Counted from the stretch's first letter, positions 52,205 to 62,069 are shown. The stretch is DNA of 64,000 nt from Firmicutes bacterium UBA4795 (GCA_002402825.1 DHGP01000027.1:127656-191655); one strand, 5' to 3'. The notes: generated by a model from the letters alone, not told the origin. Translations and numbers: made by a program.

Positions 52205-53401
52205 TTATTCGTGCTCCAATATTAAACAAGCTGTATACTGGGCTACCGTACTCCCGGTACCGTGCACTAAAGCTGTTTTAAGATTTCTCTCGATCAATTC
52301 TTTTCTGGCTGACCAGGCTGACATTATGTTGCTGGCCCCTACAGCATGTCCACAATAGAGAAGCCCACCACAAGGATTAACCAAAAGCCTCCCCCCAGGC
52401 AACATAATACCATCCTCAATAAGAGAATCGACTTTTTCATAAGGGACTAAGCCAAACTCAGCTAAGGAAATTTCAAGCTGGTGAACAAAAGCGTCATGAA
52501 GTTCAACAATATCTATGGCTTTAACAGGATCTTTTATTCCGGCCATTTCGTAAGCACGATGAGATCCTAAATAGTCAGATACAATGTGAGACATATTCTT
52601 ATGGTTTTTACCGGCAAAGGAGTGTTCGTTAGATTCACCTACACCTGTTATCCATACTATGGGCTTTCCGCTGTTTCTGGAAATGGCTTTTGCTGTTTCT
52701 TCTTCCGCCAAAATTAAAGCAGCGGCGCCTTCAGAGTATACACATATTTCCATCTCCTTAAAGGGGTAGACAATATACCTGGAGTTTATTACTTCTTCAG
52801 GAGTTACCTGATCAAATTGCCGTTGAGCATAAGGGTTATTCCTAACTTGCTCACTAAGAAGGGAGGATATCCGGGCTGTTACTTCTGATTTCAGGGTACC
52901 AGGGTATTTATCCATATAACCCAGAACTACTTCAGCATAACTATCCGAAGCGGTCCAGCCAATCTTTTGCTCAAAAAAGCTGTCTCCGGACCAGGCAATG
53001 GTTTTAATAACCTCTGGGGTAGCCGACATAGAAAGGAAGTCAAAACAATCAGTAGCCTTCTCTACTCCTAGCACTAAGGCAATCTTATATCTTTCCCCGG
53101 CTAAATAGGCATGAGCTGCGGACATAGTATAAGCACCTGTTGCTCCACCACAGCTAATACGAATCCCGGGTTTATTCTGCAGTCCCAAGATGCCCTGTAA
53201 AGGATGCTCAGGAATGGCCGTTCTTTCAAAGATGTCATTATAAATACCATAAAAGACAGCGTCTACATCTTTAATAGAAACATCTGCATCCCGTATTGCT
53301 TCCCTGGTAGCCATTTGGGCCAATTCATAATAAGTCTTCTCGTGCCATCTGCTTTTAAACGGTGTTATCCCCGCACCCACAATCCCAACCTTTTTTGCCA
53401 T
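52205..53401 (-). CDS. SCP-x-type thiolase (acetyl-CoA acetyltransferase family)
   Basis: About 398 residues from ATG 53401 after GGAGGAACAGAA; a longer frame lacks a ribosome site. KVGIVGAGITPFKSRWHEKTY is the N-terminus, and ISCGGATGAYTMSAAHAYL holds the nucleophile Cys. VELHDAFVHQLEISLAE and NPCGGLLYCGHAVGASN hold the catalytic His/Cys motifs. It should condense or cleave acyl-CoA units together with the DUF35 partner. First gene of the operon. Confidence 0.92.
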   Translation of the reverse strand: MAKKVGIVGAGITPFKSRWHEKTYYELAQMATREAIRDADVSIKDVDAVFYGIYNDIFERTAIPEHPLQGILGLQNKPGIRISCGGATGAYTMSAAHAYLAGERYKIALVLGVEKATDCFDFLSMSATPEVIKTIAWSGDSFFEQKIGWTASDSYAEVVLGYMDKYPGTLKSEVTARISSLLSEQVRNNPYAQRQFDQVTPEEVINSRYIVYPFKEMEICVYSEGAAALILAEEETAKAISRNSGKPIVWITGVGESNEHSFAGKNHKNMSHIVSDYLGSHRAYEMAGIKDPVKAIDIVELHDAFVHQLEISLAEFGLVPYEKVDSLIEDGIMLPGGRLLVNPCGGLLYCGHAVGASNIMSAWSARKELIERNLKTALVHGTGSTVAQYTACLILEHE

Positions 53402-53941
53402 TTCTGTTCCTCCTATTTCAATATTTTCTAATCTCAAAAAAACTTTTAAAAGCTTCTGCTGTAGCCCTTTTTATTTCTTCTTATTAAGCCTCACCCCCTA
53501 AAATCGCCCTGGTATGAAACATTTATACTGATAAATTAGCACCAAGGAGAATGAAAATCTAAAAGAACATATATCTTCTTAATTGTAAACTTTGCGTAAA
53601 TAATAATCTAACTTTAAAAAATAAACAAGCATCCAAAATAATAGTATTAACCACTAAATAAAAGAAAGGGAATAACCCAAAGAATTAACTTTAATATTTG
53701 ACGAAAAATTCTATAAAACAGATTTGTCTTAAATTAACCGGATTAATAAATGACTACAGAAAAATAGGTTGGATCAATATCCTTTGCAAAAAATCATTTA
53801 TTTGTTTAATATAAATAAGAAAAGCCTTTACTTTTTTAAATGAATATTTAGCCTGTCTTATCGTGAAATTTAGGGGTAAATTTATTTTGAAAAATCACAC
53901 TCAATGACCGTGATAAAATCTGTTTTTGTGGAGGTAGTAAA
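53402..53941. other. AT-rich spacer without a gene
   Basis: 540 bases very rich in A+T between divergent thiolase and yhaM genes. I see no coding frame of note. A weak promoter for yhaM could be TTGAAA (53887-53892) with TAAAAT near 53915. The promoter for the thiolase operon was not resolved. Confidence 0.5.
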
Positions 53942-54883
53942 ATGCCTGAGATACTGGTTAACCAAATCAGGCCGGGGTTAAATGTACGCGGGACTTTCGC
54001 GTTAAAGGCAAAGAAGCTTCTTTCCTTTCGGGAGGCACCAGGGTATTTTCTGGCCGTGACGCTGGGGGATAGAACCGGTGAAGTGGAGGGGCGACTGTGG
54101 GAAGGAGCCGAAGAGGCCAGCGCCCGCTTGAAAACAGGAGACATCGTTACCGTGGAGGCCCTGGCTGTGGCGTACAACAGGTTGGTACAGTTGCGTATAG
54201 ATTCAATTGTTAAAGAAAACGGTCAAATTGATTCGACACGGTTTATACCCTTTGCCAAAGACCTGGAAAAGGCCAAAGAAAAGTTTCACCAATTAATTAA
54301 TTCTTTAACTGATCCGCATCTAAAATCACTTTTTTCTCTTCTTTTTTTGGAACAGAATTTTTACGAGGCCTTTTGTCTTGCCCCGGCCGCCAAGCAATAT
54401 CATCATGCCCTCCTGGGAGGGCTTTTACTTCACAGCGTCAGCGTAGCCGCGGCGGCAGACGGCATCGCTAGTAATTATCCCCAGGCCAACCGGGACCTGC
54501 TGGTGGCTGGAGCAATTTTGCACGATATCGGCAAGGTACAGGAATACTGCTGCCGCGGCACCGTAGAGCAAACTGACGAAGGCCGGCTTTTGGGGCACAT
54601 CATTTCTGGAGTATTGTTCTTGGACCGCTACATTGAAAGGGTACCAGATTTTCCTGAGGAGCTGCGCTTAAAGCTTTTGCATATCCTGGTTAGTCACCAT
54701 GGGCGCTATGAATGGCAGTCACCCAAGCGGCCCAAGTTTTTAGAGGCGGCTCTTCTGCACCAACTTGATATGCTGGATACTCAGGTGGATATGTTTTTCC
54801 GCGCCGCCGCCTCCCGGGAGGACAAAGATTCTCCCTGGACAGGCTGGGTGAAGGGTCTGGACAGGTATATTTACTGCAAATGA
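53942..54883 (+). CDS. yhaM: 3'-5' exoribonuclease YhaM-like (OB-fold plus HD)
   Basis: 313 residues. OB-fold at 1-90 (GDRTGEVEGRLWEGAEE, TGDIVTVEALAVAYN), then HD domain with HHALLGGLLLHSVSV, ILHDIGKVQEY and HHGRYEWQSPKRPKFLEAALLHQLD. YhaM trims RNA and single-stranded DNA 3' ends in Firmicutes. GGAGG site upstream. Confidence 0.92.
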   Translation: MPEILVNQIRPGLNVRGTFALKAKKLLSFREAPGYFLAVTLGDRTGEVEGRLWEGAEEASARLKTGDIVTVEALAVAYNRLVQLRIDSIVKENGQIDSTRFIPFAKDLEKAKEKFHQLINSLTDPHLKSLFSLLFLEQNFYEAFCLAPAAKQYHHALLGGLLLHSVSVAAAADGIASNYPQANRDLLVAGAILHDIGKVQEYCCRGTVEQTDEGRLLGHIISGVLFLDRYIERVPDFPEELRLKLLHILVSHHGRYEWQSPKRPKFLEAALLHQLDMLDTQVDMFFRAAASREDKDSPWTGWVKGLDRYIYCK

Positions 54884-54965
54884 CCTACCACTCAATCTAC
54901 CACTCAACCATTATTATATATAAGTATAAAATTTTATAATTTAACCGAACCCTTCAGGTAATTCC

Positions 54966-55037
54966 CTATGCTGTCGCGTACGGCACTATTTTGTAAACAC
55001 GAACCGGATATTCTAAAATTTTTTCGTAAAGCCACAT
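54966..55037 (-). pseudogene. N-terminal scrap of a CotJC/manganese catalase-like gene
   Basis: ATG 55037 after AAGG begins MWLYEKILEYPVRVYK, which matches the opening of CotJC/Mn-catalase proteins (MWxYEKKLxYPV), and stops at a TAG after 23 residues. The catalytic diiron part is missing. Another open frame runs through the same minus-strand bases (54934 to about 55140) but is unrecognised. The remainder of 54884-55379 holds no gene I can support. Confidence 0.45.
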
Positions 55038-55379
55038 TATATACCTTCCCTTCTTTCCTTACCTTAGCTATTACAAAGTTATTTCCCACGGCCACGGCCC
55101 ATTTTCTTTGCCGCTTAACGGTGAGGTGGCAATAAAAAAAGAGTTTGTAAAGAAAGGGGGAGTTCTATACCTTATACTTACCTTTCAAACAGATTTTTAT
55201 CTGGTGATTAACTTTTCTTGACCAGGAGAATTCCTTCAGGAAATTTATACCTTACCAGAAAGAAGGTCAAAGTCCGGCTCCAAACCTAAAAAATTAGCCT
55301 TTAGGGAAAGGTTTTCTATGTGTTATAATAAACATATATACTCTTGGATTAAGGTAACTTAATGAAGGATGGGGGAAGT

Positions 55380-55595
55380 ATGAACGAACGAATAGTAGCT
55401 GATCCGAACATATGTGGAGGTGAACCATGTATTAAGGGAACAAGGATTCCTGTACACGTAATATTAAGTCACTTAGCTGCCGGTGAAGACCAGGAAACAA
55501 TCCTTAAAAATTTTCCAAGGCTTACCCGTCAAGACATTTTAGCCTGTCTGGAATATGCTTCTTATCTTGCTACGGAAAAGGTAGCCACGTTATGA
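55380..55595 (+). CDS. DUF433 antitoxin-like protein
   Basis: 71 residues from ATG 55380 after GGGGGAAGT. ADPNICGGEPCIKGTRIPVHVILSHLAAG is the DUF433 winged-helix signature. These pair with DUF5615 PIN-like toxins; the next gene is one and overlaps by 4 bases. Confidence 0.88.
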   Translation: MNERIVADPNICGGEPCIKGTRIPVHVILSHLAAGEDQETILKNFPRLTRQDILACLEYASYLATEKVATL

Positions 55596-56005
55596 AATTT
55601 GTAGTTGACGAGAGCGTTAGTTATGCTGTGGTAGAAAAGCTTCGAGAACTGGAATACGAAGTGATCTCTGTTGCCAAAGATTATACTTCCCTTAAGGATC
55701 AGGACGTATATAAATTAGCAGTTGCTGAAAAAGCGATCCTGATCACGAGAGATTACCATTTTACTAACTCCATCCGTTTCCCTCCGGAAAAAACAAACGG
55801 AATTGTTTATATCAGACACGGAAACCTAAAATCCGAAGAGGAGGCAAGGTTTGTTCTTGAATTTGCAAAAAAGTATATACCGGAAAAAATTAGGGGTTCG
55901 CTTATTATTCTCCAAAAGAGGGGGATTAAGATTAGGCCTGCAAGAAAATCGTGGGAAGCAGAAGTACCTGGACTTCCTGTTTCCTGTCCAATAATACCGA
56001 ATTAA
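55592..56005 (+). CDS. DUF5615 PIN-like toxin
   Basis: 137 residues. MKFVVDESVSYAVVEKLRELEYEV, LITRDYHFTN are PIN-like acidic motifs, and LIILQKRGIKIR is the normal end of the family. About 25 further residues (ARKSWEAEVPGLPVSCPIIPN) run into downstream sequence and may be an acquired tail. Toxin of the DUF433/DUF5615 pair. Confidence 0.85.
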   Translation: MKFVVDESVSYAVVEKLRELEYEVISVAKDYTSLKDQDVYKLAVAEKAILITRDYHFTNSIRFPPEKTNGIVYIRHGNLKSEEEARFVLEFAKKYIPEKIRGSLIILQKRGIKIRPARKSWEAEVPGLPVSCPIIPN

Positions 56006-56062
56006 CCTCAAATACTCCTCCTAAAATTCCAAGTAATACCAGGACCCGTGCTGGTGTAATAT

Positions 56063-56245
56063 TTATTTTCTTTTTTCCCCCGGTACTATCTTTGTTGCTT
56101 CCACTTTTCCTTGATCCAGTTGTTGTAAAACTTTTTCCATGATTGCATCTGCAACTTCGGAAGAGATTACAGAATCTTCTCCCCCTGTCCTGCCCAGGAG
56201 TTTTAGAATTTTTTCCATCAACGTGCTTACGTCTTTCGGCAGCAT
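56063..56245 (-). CDS. Small acidic helical protein, unrecognised
   Basis: 60 residues from ATG 56245 with AAGGA nine bases upstream. DVSTLMEKILKLLGRTGGED and VADAIMEKVLQQLDQGKVE suggest two amphipathic helices. Just past its TAA, the next frame reads ITPARVLVLLGILGGVFEVNSVLL, a possible membrane helix; a frameshift at GGGGGAAAAAAG could join them, but this is a guess. Not recognised. Confidence 0.45.
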   Translation of the reverse strand: MLPKDVSTLMEKILKLLGRTGGEDSVISSEVADAIMEKVLQQLDQGKVEATKIVPGEKRK

Positions 56246-56272
56246 TACGGGAATTCCTTTCTTGCAAGCGCT

Positions 56273-56398
56273 TTACGGGATAATTATAGGTGCTTCAAGG
56301 ACTTTTGGCGGTCTGGCAAGGCCGGTACTCATAAGAATGGCTAAGGCCGTAAAAATAATCAGTAAAAGGTCGTGCTGAGTTTCTTCCCTGGCTGGCAT
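56273..56398 (-). CDS. Small membrane protein, unrecognised
   Basis: 41 residues from ATG 56398 after AAAAGGTG. MPAREETQHDLLLIIFTALAILMSTGLARPP gives one membrane helix. 27 bases before the 60-residue gene on the same strand, so the two could form a small operon. Function unknown. Confidence 0.4.
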   Translation of the reverse strand: MPAREETQHDLLLIIFTALAILMSTGLARPPKVLEAPIIIP

Positions 56399-56584
56399 GA
56401 AATCACACCTTTTATAAACATATTTTACAAATATAATATTAATCTAAATGTTGGTGGTGAATTTTTTCTGTAGGATAGTGTCCCCCGATTTAGTCTTATC
56501 GCCTTACTTTTCTTAATTTAAACTTGGTTCCTTTACATATAATTATGCTATAATTTGGATTAATGGCTAAATAAAGGCGTTGCC

Positions 56585-56881
56585 GTGCAGGCTCCTTTAG
56601 TCTTAACTATTCTTTGCGCCATTATAATTGGTCAGGCTGCTACTTTGGTTTTGGGCACATTTTACTTAAGCCTTTTGGCTTTAGGAGGACTTTTGTTTAA
56701 ACCCGTTGCCGGTTTAGTGTTAGGGAATTTTGTCTTCCGGTACTTGCAAAAGGAAAAACAAACTGTCCTTCTTTGGAAGCTATCACCAGAAGAAATGGGG
56801 GTAAAAAATGGCTTTAATGATCAAATGGTTTCCGCCTTCCTGGTTTCAAATAAAAACGGAGCAGAAAATAATTTATATTGA
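56585..56881 (+). CDS. Small hydrophobic protein, unrecognised
   Basis: 98 residues from GTG 56585. Two likely membrane helices (VLTILCAIIIGQAATLVLG and YLSLLALGGLLFKPVAGLV). The last 25 residues overlap the next gene by 74 bases. Not recognised. Confidence 0.5.
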   Translation: MQAPLVLTILCAIIIGQAATLVLGTFYLSLLALGGLLFKPVAGLVLGNFVFRYLQKEKQTVLLWKLSPEEMGVKNGFNDQMVSAFLVSNKNGAENNLY

Positions 56882-57527
56882 TCCCGCGTACTTAAGGACC
56901 TATTTTAAGAATTACTCTAAAAAAATTGAGTTTTCCAGGTGGCCAGAAGAGATTGATGGACTACCCGAAGAATTAGAGAAGGCCGATCTAATTTTAGTAA
57001 CGCATAATCATAAAGATCATTGTATGCGGGTTACGGTGGATCGGCTTGCTCGTCCGGGTACCTTAATTGTGGCCCCAAAGCAGTGCATTAAAGCGTTGGG
57101 AAAGGAAATAAAAGCAATTAGTCCAGGGGAAGAAATAACATTTGGAGATATAAAAATAAAGGCCGTAGAAGCTTACAATATCAAATTTTTAAAAAAAATC
57201 TGGCATCGTAAAGGCAATGGTGTTGGCTACGTAATTACGCTGGAAGGAAAAACAATTTATCATGCTGGTGATACAGACTTCATACCAGAGATGAGAAAAC
57301 TGGGAGTTATCGATATAGCTTTAATTCCTATTGGAGGGATCTTTACCATGGACATCCAGGAAGCTGTTGAAGCTACTATAGCAATTAAACCCAAGGTTGT
57401 AATCCCTATGCATATTCTCAAGGCAAATCCCCGGGAATTTAAGACAAGAGTAGAAGCAAAATCAGATGTTCAGGTTGTGCTTTTGCAAACAGGAGAAGCT
57501 TATTCAGAAGAAAGCAGCAGGAATTAA
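56808..57527 (+). CDS. MBL-fold metal-dependent hydrolase, UPF0173-like
   Basis: 239 residues, ATG 56808 after GGGGG. THNHKDHCMRV (HxHxDH), YHAGDTDFIPEM and IPIGGIFTMDIQEAVEATIAIKPKVVIPMH match UPF0173/UlaG-like hydrolases. Substrate unknown. Probably translationally coupled to the preceding small gene. Confidence 0.87.
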   Translation: MALMIKWFPPSWFQIKTEQKIIYIDPAYLRTYFKNYSKKIEFSRWPEEIDGLPEELEKADLILVTHNHKDHCMRVTVDRLARPGTLIVAPKQCIKALGKEIKAISPGEEITFGDIKIKAVEAYNIKFLKKIWHRKGNGVGYVITLEGKTIYHAGDTDFIPEMRKLGVIDIALIPIGGIFTMDIQEAVEATIAIKPKVVIPMHILKANPREFKTRVEAKSDVQVVLLQTGEAYSEESSRN

Positions 57528-57569
57528 GTCCTAAAAAATGATCAATCCCTCTATTGCAAACAGCTTTGA

Positions 57570-57586
57570 GCAGGCTGGAAGCCTGC
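57570..57586. repeat. Short hairpin GCAGGCT-GGA-AGCCTGC
   Basis: Perfect 7-bp arms around GGA, 43 bases after the MBL gene. No T-run, so at most a weak terminator; the GCAGGCTGGAAGCCTGC type occurs as a dispersed repeat in many genomes. Confidence 0.45.
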
Positions 57587-57768
57587 CTTACTAATTCACA
57601 AAGGGGGTTCCTTATTACATGAGCCCAGCCCTAAAAGGGAATAGATTATTTTGGAGGCAAAAAATAATACCTAAAAATTATTGACAACATCCAGAATTTA
57701 ATTAAAACACACAAAAATAATGTTAGGTGGTATAATGATTTTTGTAGAGTAAAAGGGGGCGGCATCAA

Positions 57769-57978
57769 ATGGTAGAGATACATAAAAAAATAGTTCTCGA
57801 TGAGAATCAAAAACCCTTTGCGGTTCAAATACCTATCGAGGAATTTGAACGATTAGAAGAGATTTTAGAGAATTATGGATTATCAAAGTTGATGGATGAG
57901 GTGGTAAACGACGAAAAGCTGTCAATAGAAAATGCAAAAACATATTATCAGGCATTGAAGACGAATGTGGAAAGTTGA
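57769..57978 (+). CDS. Type II antitoxin-like protein
   Basis: 69 residues. EIHKKIVLDENQKPFAVQIPIEEFERLEEIL resembles the DNA-binding end of antitoxins paired with RelE-type toxins. It overlaps a truncated RelE gene by 14 bases, which supports the call. Confidence 0.75.
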   Translation: MVEIHKKIVLDENQKPFAVQIPIEEFERLEEILENYGLSKLMDEVVNDEKLSIENAKTYYQALKTNVES

Positions 57979-58096
57979 GTATACCAAGTGTTTTCTTAAA
58001 GAACTATCTAAATTGCCTAAAGAAATACAAGTTCAAACTGAAACCAAGGAGATGCCTTCTATATCTGTTACAAAACATCTGTTACAAAACGCCTAA
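57965..58096 (+). pseudogene. Truncated RelE-type toxin
   Basis: ATG 57965 opens MWKVEYTKCFLKELSKLPKE, the standard RelE/ParE N-terminus, but after about 25 residues the sequence turns into unrelated codons and stops at 58096, beside the helicase end at 58093. RelE proteins are about 85-95 residues, so the catalytic part is gone. The antitoxin now has no visible toxin. Confidence 0.82.
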
Positions 58097-61000
58097 ACAA
58101 ACCCTTCGCTGCAAATTATCCTGGATACCCCCGGATCTTTTGGGCTGGGAGATTTGGCCTCCAACATTCGACTCAGGTTATGCTGATGGTAAATATCAAT
58201 TAAGCAACGTAAAAGTGCCCCGCCTGTTGCCCCGTTTCGACGCAGCAGGTTTAATTCTCGTCTTACTGCGGCATTAAGAGGCGCCCGGAAAGCATGCTCC
58301 AGGATGTTGACCTGACTTCGCAGTTCATCATCTTTAACCGCAGCAAACAAAACTCGCAATTCACGCAAAACATATTGTTGGGCCAGGGAAAGGGAAAGAC
58401 CATGGGCAATTTGTGTCTGGCGATGCCTGGCTTCTTCGGCAAAGCGGCGCTTAACTCTCATAACAACGGAATTGTAACCTTGAGGTAAAGGGCTGGCCGG
58501 TAAATCCGGCTCGCATTTCAGGTTCTCTAATATTCGTGAAATGTCGGTAGTTATTTCCTTACCCTCCTGGTCAACCAAATAAAGTTTACGGTAACGACCG
58601 GCAGCACGCATTACAAAGAATCCCTTTTCCCTGGTAGTTCGAGCAGTGCGTATGCCATCCCGCAAGTTTCTTATCCGCTCAAATTCCTCTGGTTTTTCGG
58701 AGCTCATTTGCCGGAACATCTCTTCCGCTTCGGTTAAATCCATGAATGCATCCGTTTCTCCATAATGTTCCAGGTTCCCACCTTTTCTTTCATAAATGGC
58801 ATACATTGCTTCCTCGTTAATTCTTTCCGAAGGGTCAAGAATGGCAGCATCTTCTCCGATTGTGGTGTGAATTTCGTTAATCCGGTTTTGCAGCTTCTCC
58901 TGCAGTCCTAAATTCTTTTCCAACTCGGTTTCCGGCAGGAAATTAAAAGCGTAAATTCTTTCGTATTCTGAACCAATTCTGTCAATACGGCCAAAACGCT
59001 GAATCAGCCGCACCGGGTTCCAGTGCAGGTCGTAATTTATTATCTTATCACAATCTTGCAGGTTTAAACCCTCTGCCAGCACATCAGTAGCAATGAGCAG
59101 ATTTATTTCTGGTTCTTTTACTTTGGACTCAGGATTTGATTTTGGGGCAAAACGCCCGACTATACTGGATTTATTTTTATCCCCACTGTAAATTACCTCA
59201 ACATTCTCCCTTTTGCCATCAGGGTTTAGGTTTTCAAAAAGATACCTGGCTGTATCCGCATACTGCGTGAAAATAAGGCATTTCCCTTGCGCCAACAGCG
59301 GCTCCGACATAAGCCTTACGAGTTCCTGCAGTTTAGCATCTTTAGCGGGAGTTATCGGTTCAACTAATTTAAGTATTTCTTTCAACAAGCGAATGTCCTG
59401 AGCAACATGTTCCTTTAGAAGCGGAACATTAAAATCAGAAATAGCGTACTTATGTGTAGCCTTGCGTAACGCATCGAAAAGTTCCACTTCCGAGAGCATA
59501 TCTGATTCGTAAAGAATTGCTTGCGCCTCATCGCCTGCGGGTATAATTCCTTTATCAAGTGATTGAACAAATAGCTCGTGAATTTTTAAAAAGCGGCAAA
59601 CCGTTTCACAAAATGCATAAACACTGCTTTCGAATCGTTTAAAAAGCAAAACGCGCATCAGGCCTCTTAAATTAGAACCTGCTTGTTGAAGTTCAATATA
59701 GGGAATTTTTCTTTGTTTTTCCGGCTTGACGTAGTGCCAGAGGCCATATCTGGCGTAAGTAAGTTCTCCTGAAGGTGCTGACTGTGGCGTTTCCCAGGGC
59801 TTCCCCAGGTACTTCCGAATTTGACCGTAAAGACCCTGATATGTTGCTTCAATGCTATAAGTAATTGTCTGGAGTTGGCGCTGCGGAAAATACTGGTGCC
59901 GGCCGCCTACAATTACATAGGCGTTACGCTTGCCTTCCAGGTATTCAGAAAATCTGTCCGGGTTGACCGGCTGGTGGGTTTCAGCGTCAAAACCATACCA
60001 GCGCAAGATGTGTTTCCTTGTCCGGCGGATTAAAATATGGGATAAAAGGGCAGGAAGCTTACCTACCCCCTGTTCAATTCTTTTAAAGTATTCTCTTAAG
60101 TGAGGAGGATCAATGGGCAGGCTGGTTTTATCGTCAGGGTGAAAGAGCTTGAACTGATGGTAGACATCCCAGGCGCTTTTATTTCGGGGTGTAGCCGTTA
60201 AAAAACAGCAGCGCCGCCCGTTCATGAGAAATTCTTGCAAAACCCTGTATCGCTGAGTATCCTGGTGGCGAAAGTTATGACTTTCATCTACCAGGACAAA
60301 ATCACGGTCCTGGTAGCGCTCGTCTTCCAGCAAAAAATTACCATAACCGTTATCACCTTCTTTTAAAAGTGATTGAGATAGAACTATGGCGTTAAGGTGG
60401 TACACATCGTTATATCGTTCCCACATATCGGTCAATGCCGCCGGGCAAATAATTAAGGGCCGGGCATTTTCCAAACGCATAAAGTGCTTGATTATTGCTG
60501 CCCCGATATAACTTTTCCCCAGACCCACCACATCCGAAACAAAGCACCCGCCATAACGGCGAATCATCCTGGTTGCCTGGCGAACTGCTGTTTTTTGAAA
60601 ATCTGCCAGGCGCTCAGTTATCTCATCCTCCCAAAGTATTTCATAGGCTTCTTCTCCTTCCAGCCGGTCTTTTACCAATTCGTAAAGCACTTTCATATAA
60701 ATGTCATACGGGCGCACCGCAGCCGCGGCCCAGGATTCCTTTAGTTCCCGCATAAGTATTTCTTCAAAATCCTGGGCTTCTTCCCAAAGCTCCTCAAACC
60801 ACCTGCTCAAGGCAGTGTGATTATCATTGCCGTAAACAATTACGTTTAGCTCTGTATTATGGGTAAGGGCAGCCAGGCTCAAGTTAGAAGAGCCAACAAT
60901 AGCAACTCCCTTTTCCTCCTTGGGCAGCTTTTTGCCTTGCGCATCATAAATTGGACCGTAGTCAAAGATGTAAGCTTTGGCGTGAAGTCTTCCCTTAGTA

Positions 61001-61416
61001 TAAACCCGTACAAACACCCGTTTCTCTTCAATCAGGCGAGCCAAGGTTAAAATTAATTCCTGGTCGTCATCAGTCTGGTCCATAACGGCCAGGCTCTGCC
61101 GCAAATTTTCAGCCGTTGCTTCCGATGCCTGTCTTATCTCACTCTTTTTAAGATAGCGCATTCCTTCCATGGCTTCTGCTGCCAACTCAAGCCGCTGATA
61201 CCCCTCCACCAACTACTCAATCGTCTGGTGGCTGGCAGTATTGCCGATAAGAAGGCGAAGTTCCTTTAAATTGGCCAGATGCTCACAGATAGCTGTAAAT
61301 CCGGAAAGAAAAAAGTACCCCACCGCAAACTTTGCCCTTTCAGAGGAAGGCAGGATACTGGCTACGTGCGAAAGTAATTTTTCATTTCGATTGTCAACAA
61401 CGTCGTGGGGGATAGG
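58093..61416 (-). pseudogene. PLD plus SNF2-type helicase, interrupted by an amber codon
   Basis: About 1100 codons. The N-terminal PLD-like domain starts near 61400 (VVDNRNEKLLSHVASIL, AKFAVGYFFLSGF, LRLLIGNTASHQTIE) and is cut by TAG at 61215-61213; the frame continues LVEGYQRLELAAEAMEGMRY, so the stop probably replaces Gln. HAKAYIF and VGSSNLSLAAL form a PLD half-motif. The helicase part has VVGLGKSYIGAAI (Walker A-like), LVDESHNFR (DExH), TATPRNKS, and IQRFGRIDRIGSE (motif VI). No clear start exists in frame. It ends with its own TAG at 58093. Such fusions occur in phage-defence loci. Confidence 0.85.
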
Positions 61417-61456
61417 AGAACACCTCCAATAGTAGCAAAACCATTAAAGATTATGG

Positions 61457-61561
61457 TTAAATATTCGTTTCAGTAATAATATATCTTTCAGCGACAGATT
61501 TGATCTCACGATTTGCCATTTGGTTAAAAACACGAGAGCTTAGCGTGGCCGGTGAAGTACA
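61457..61561 (-). pseudogene. C-terminal scrap of an N-6 DNA methylase-like gene
   Basis: Open frame of 34 codons ending at TAA 61457: ATLSSRVFNQMANREIKS followed by unrelated VAERYIITETNI. The QMANREIKS stretch is also found in the methylase end at 63739-63999 (YQMANREIKSIF), so this is a duplicated or exchanged fragment. It lies just upstream of the PLD-helicase. Confidence 0.55.
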
Positions 61562-61620
61562 TTAAGCAACCTGCCCCAAAACTTAGTGGCGGTGTTTACG
61601 CCGCCTGCTGGAATGATTTA

Positions 61621-61827
61621 TCAGGCAGTGCTTTTTTCCATTTGTAAAAATGATACTTCAGAAATATTAGCCTGTTCCTTTGCATGTTCAATAGTCATGC
61701 TTACAAGATTGCCTTTTTCATCCAGGTCAAGATAAAGATTCTCTGTTATTTCTTTTGTCTCTATGATTGGCGCGTTCGAAAATTCAATTAACGCTGTATC
61801 TGTATCTGAAAAATACCGTATTTTCAT
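61621..61827 (-). CDS. DUF2283 family protein
   Basis: 68 residues. MKIRYFSDTDTALIEFSNAPIIETKEITENLYLDLDEKGNLV is typical of DUF2283, which pairs with DUF4258 in likely toxin-antitoxin modules. 2 bases after the DUF4258 gene. GGAGGAAT site. Confidence 0.9.
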   Translation of the reverse strand: MKIRYFSDTDTALIEFSNAPIIETKEITENLYLDLDEKGNLVSMTIEHAKEQANISEVSFLQMEKSTA

Positions 61828-61829
61828 AA

Positions 61830-62069
61830 TTATTCCTCCTTCTTAAAACCACGATCAAGGAAGGCGTTATGAACAGTTTCACCATCTTCGAGAAGGACAA
61901 CTCTAAGATATTTCCCAATTTCTTCAATAAAACCCCATTTCCTTATCCTTCCGTCAGTTTGAACCTCTGCTTTTAAAGGATTGGTAATGGTTTTTAATAT
62001 CCATTCATCTTTTATTATTGCTCTATCTGGTTGTCCTCTAATAAATAGAAAATATTGAGTACATTTCAT
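61830..62069 (-). CDS. DUF4258 family protein (probable toxin)
   Basis: 79 residues. QYFLFIRGQPDRAIIKDEWILKTITNP, RKWGFIEEIGKYLRVVLLEDGETVHNAFLDRGF fit DUF4258, a RelE-like fold. Paired with DUF2283. Confidence 0.87.
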   Translation of the reverse strand: MKCTQYFLFIRGQPDRAIIKDEWILKTITNPLKAEVQTDGRIRKWGFIEEIGKYLRVVLLEDGETVHNAFLDRGFKKEE

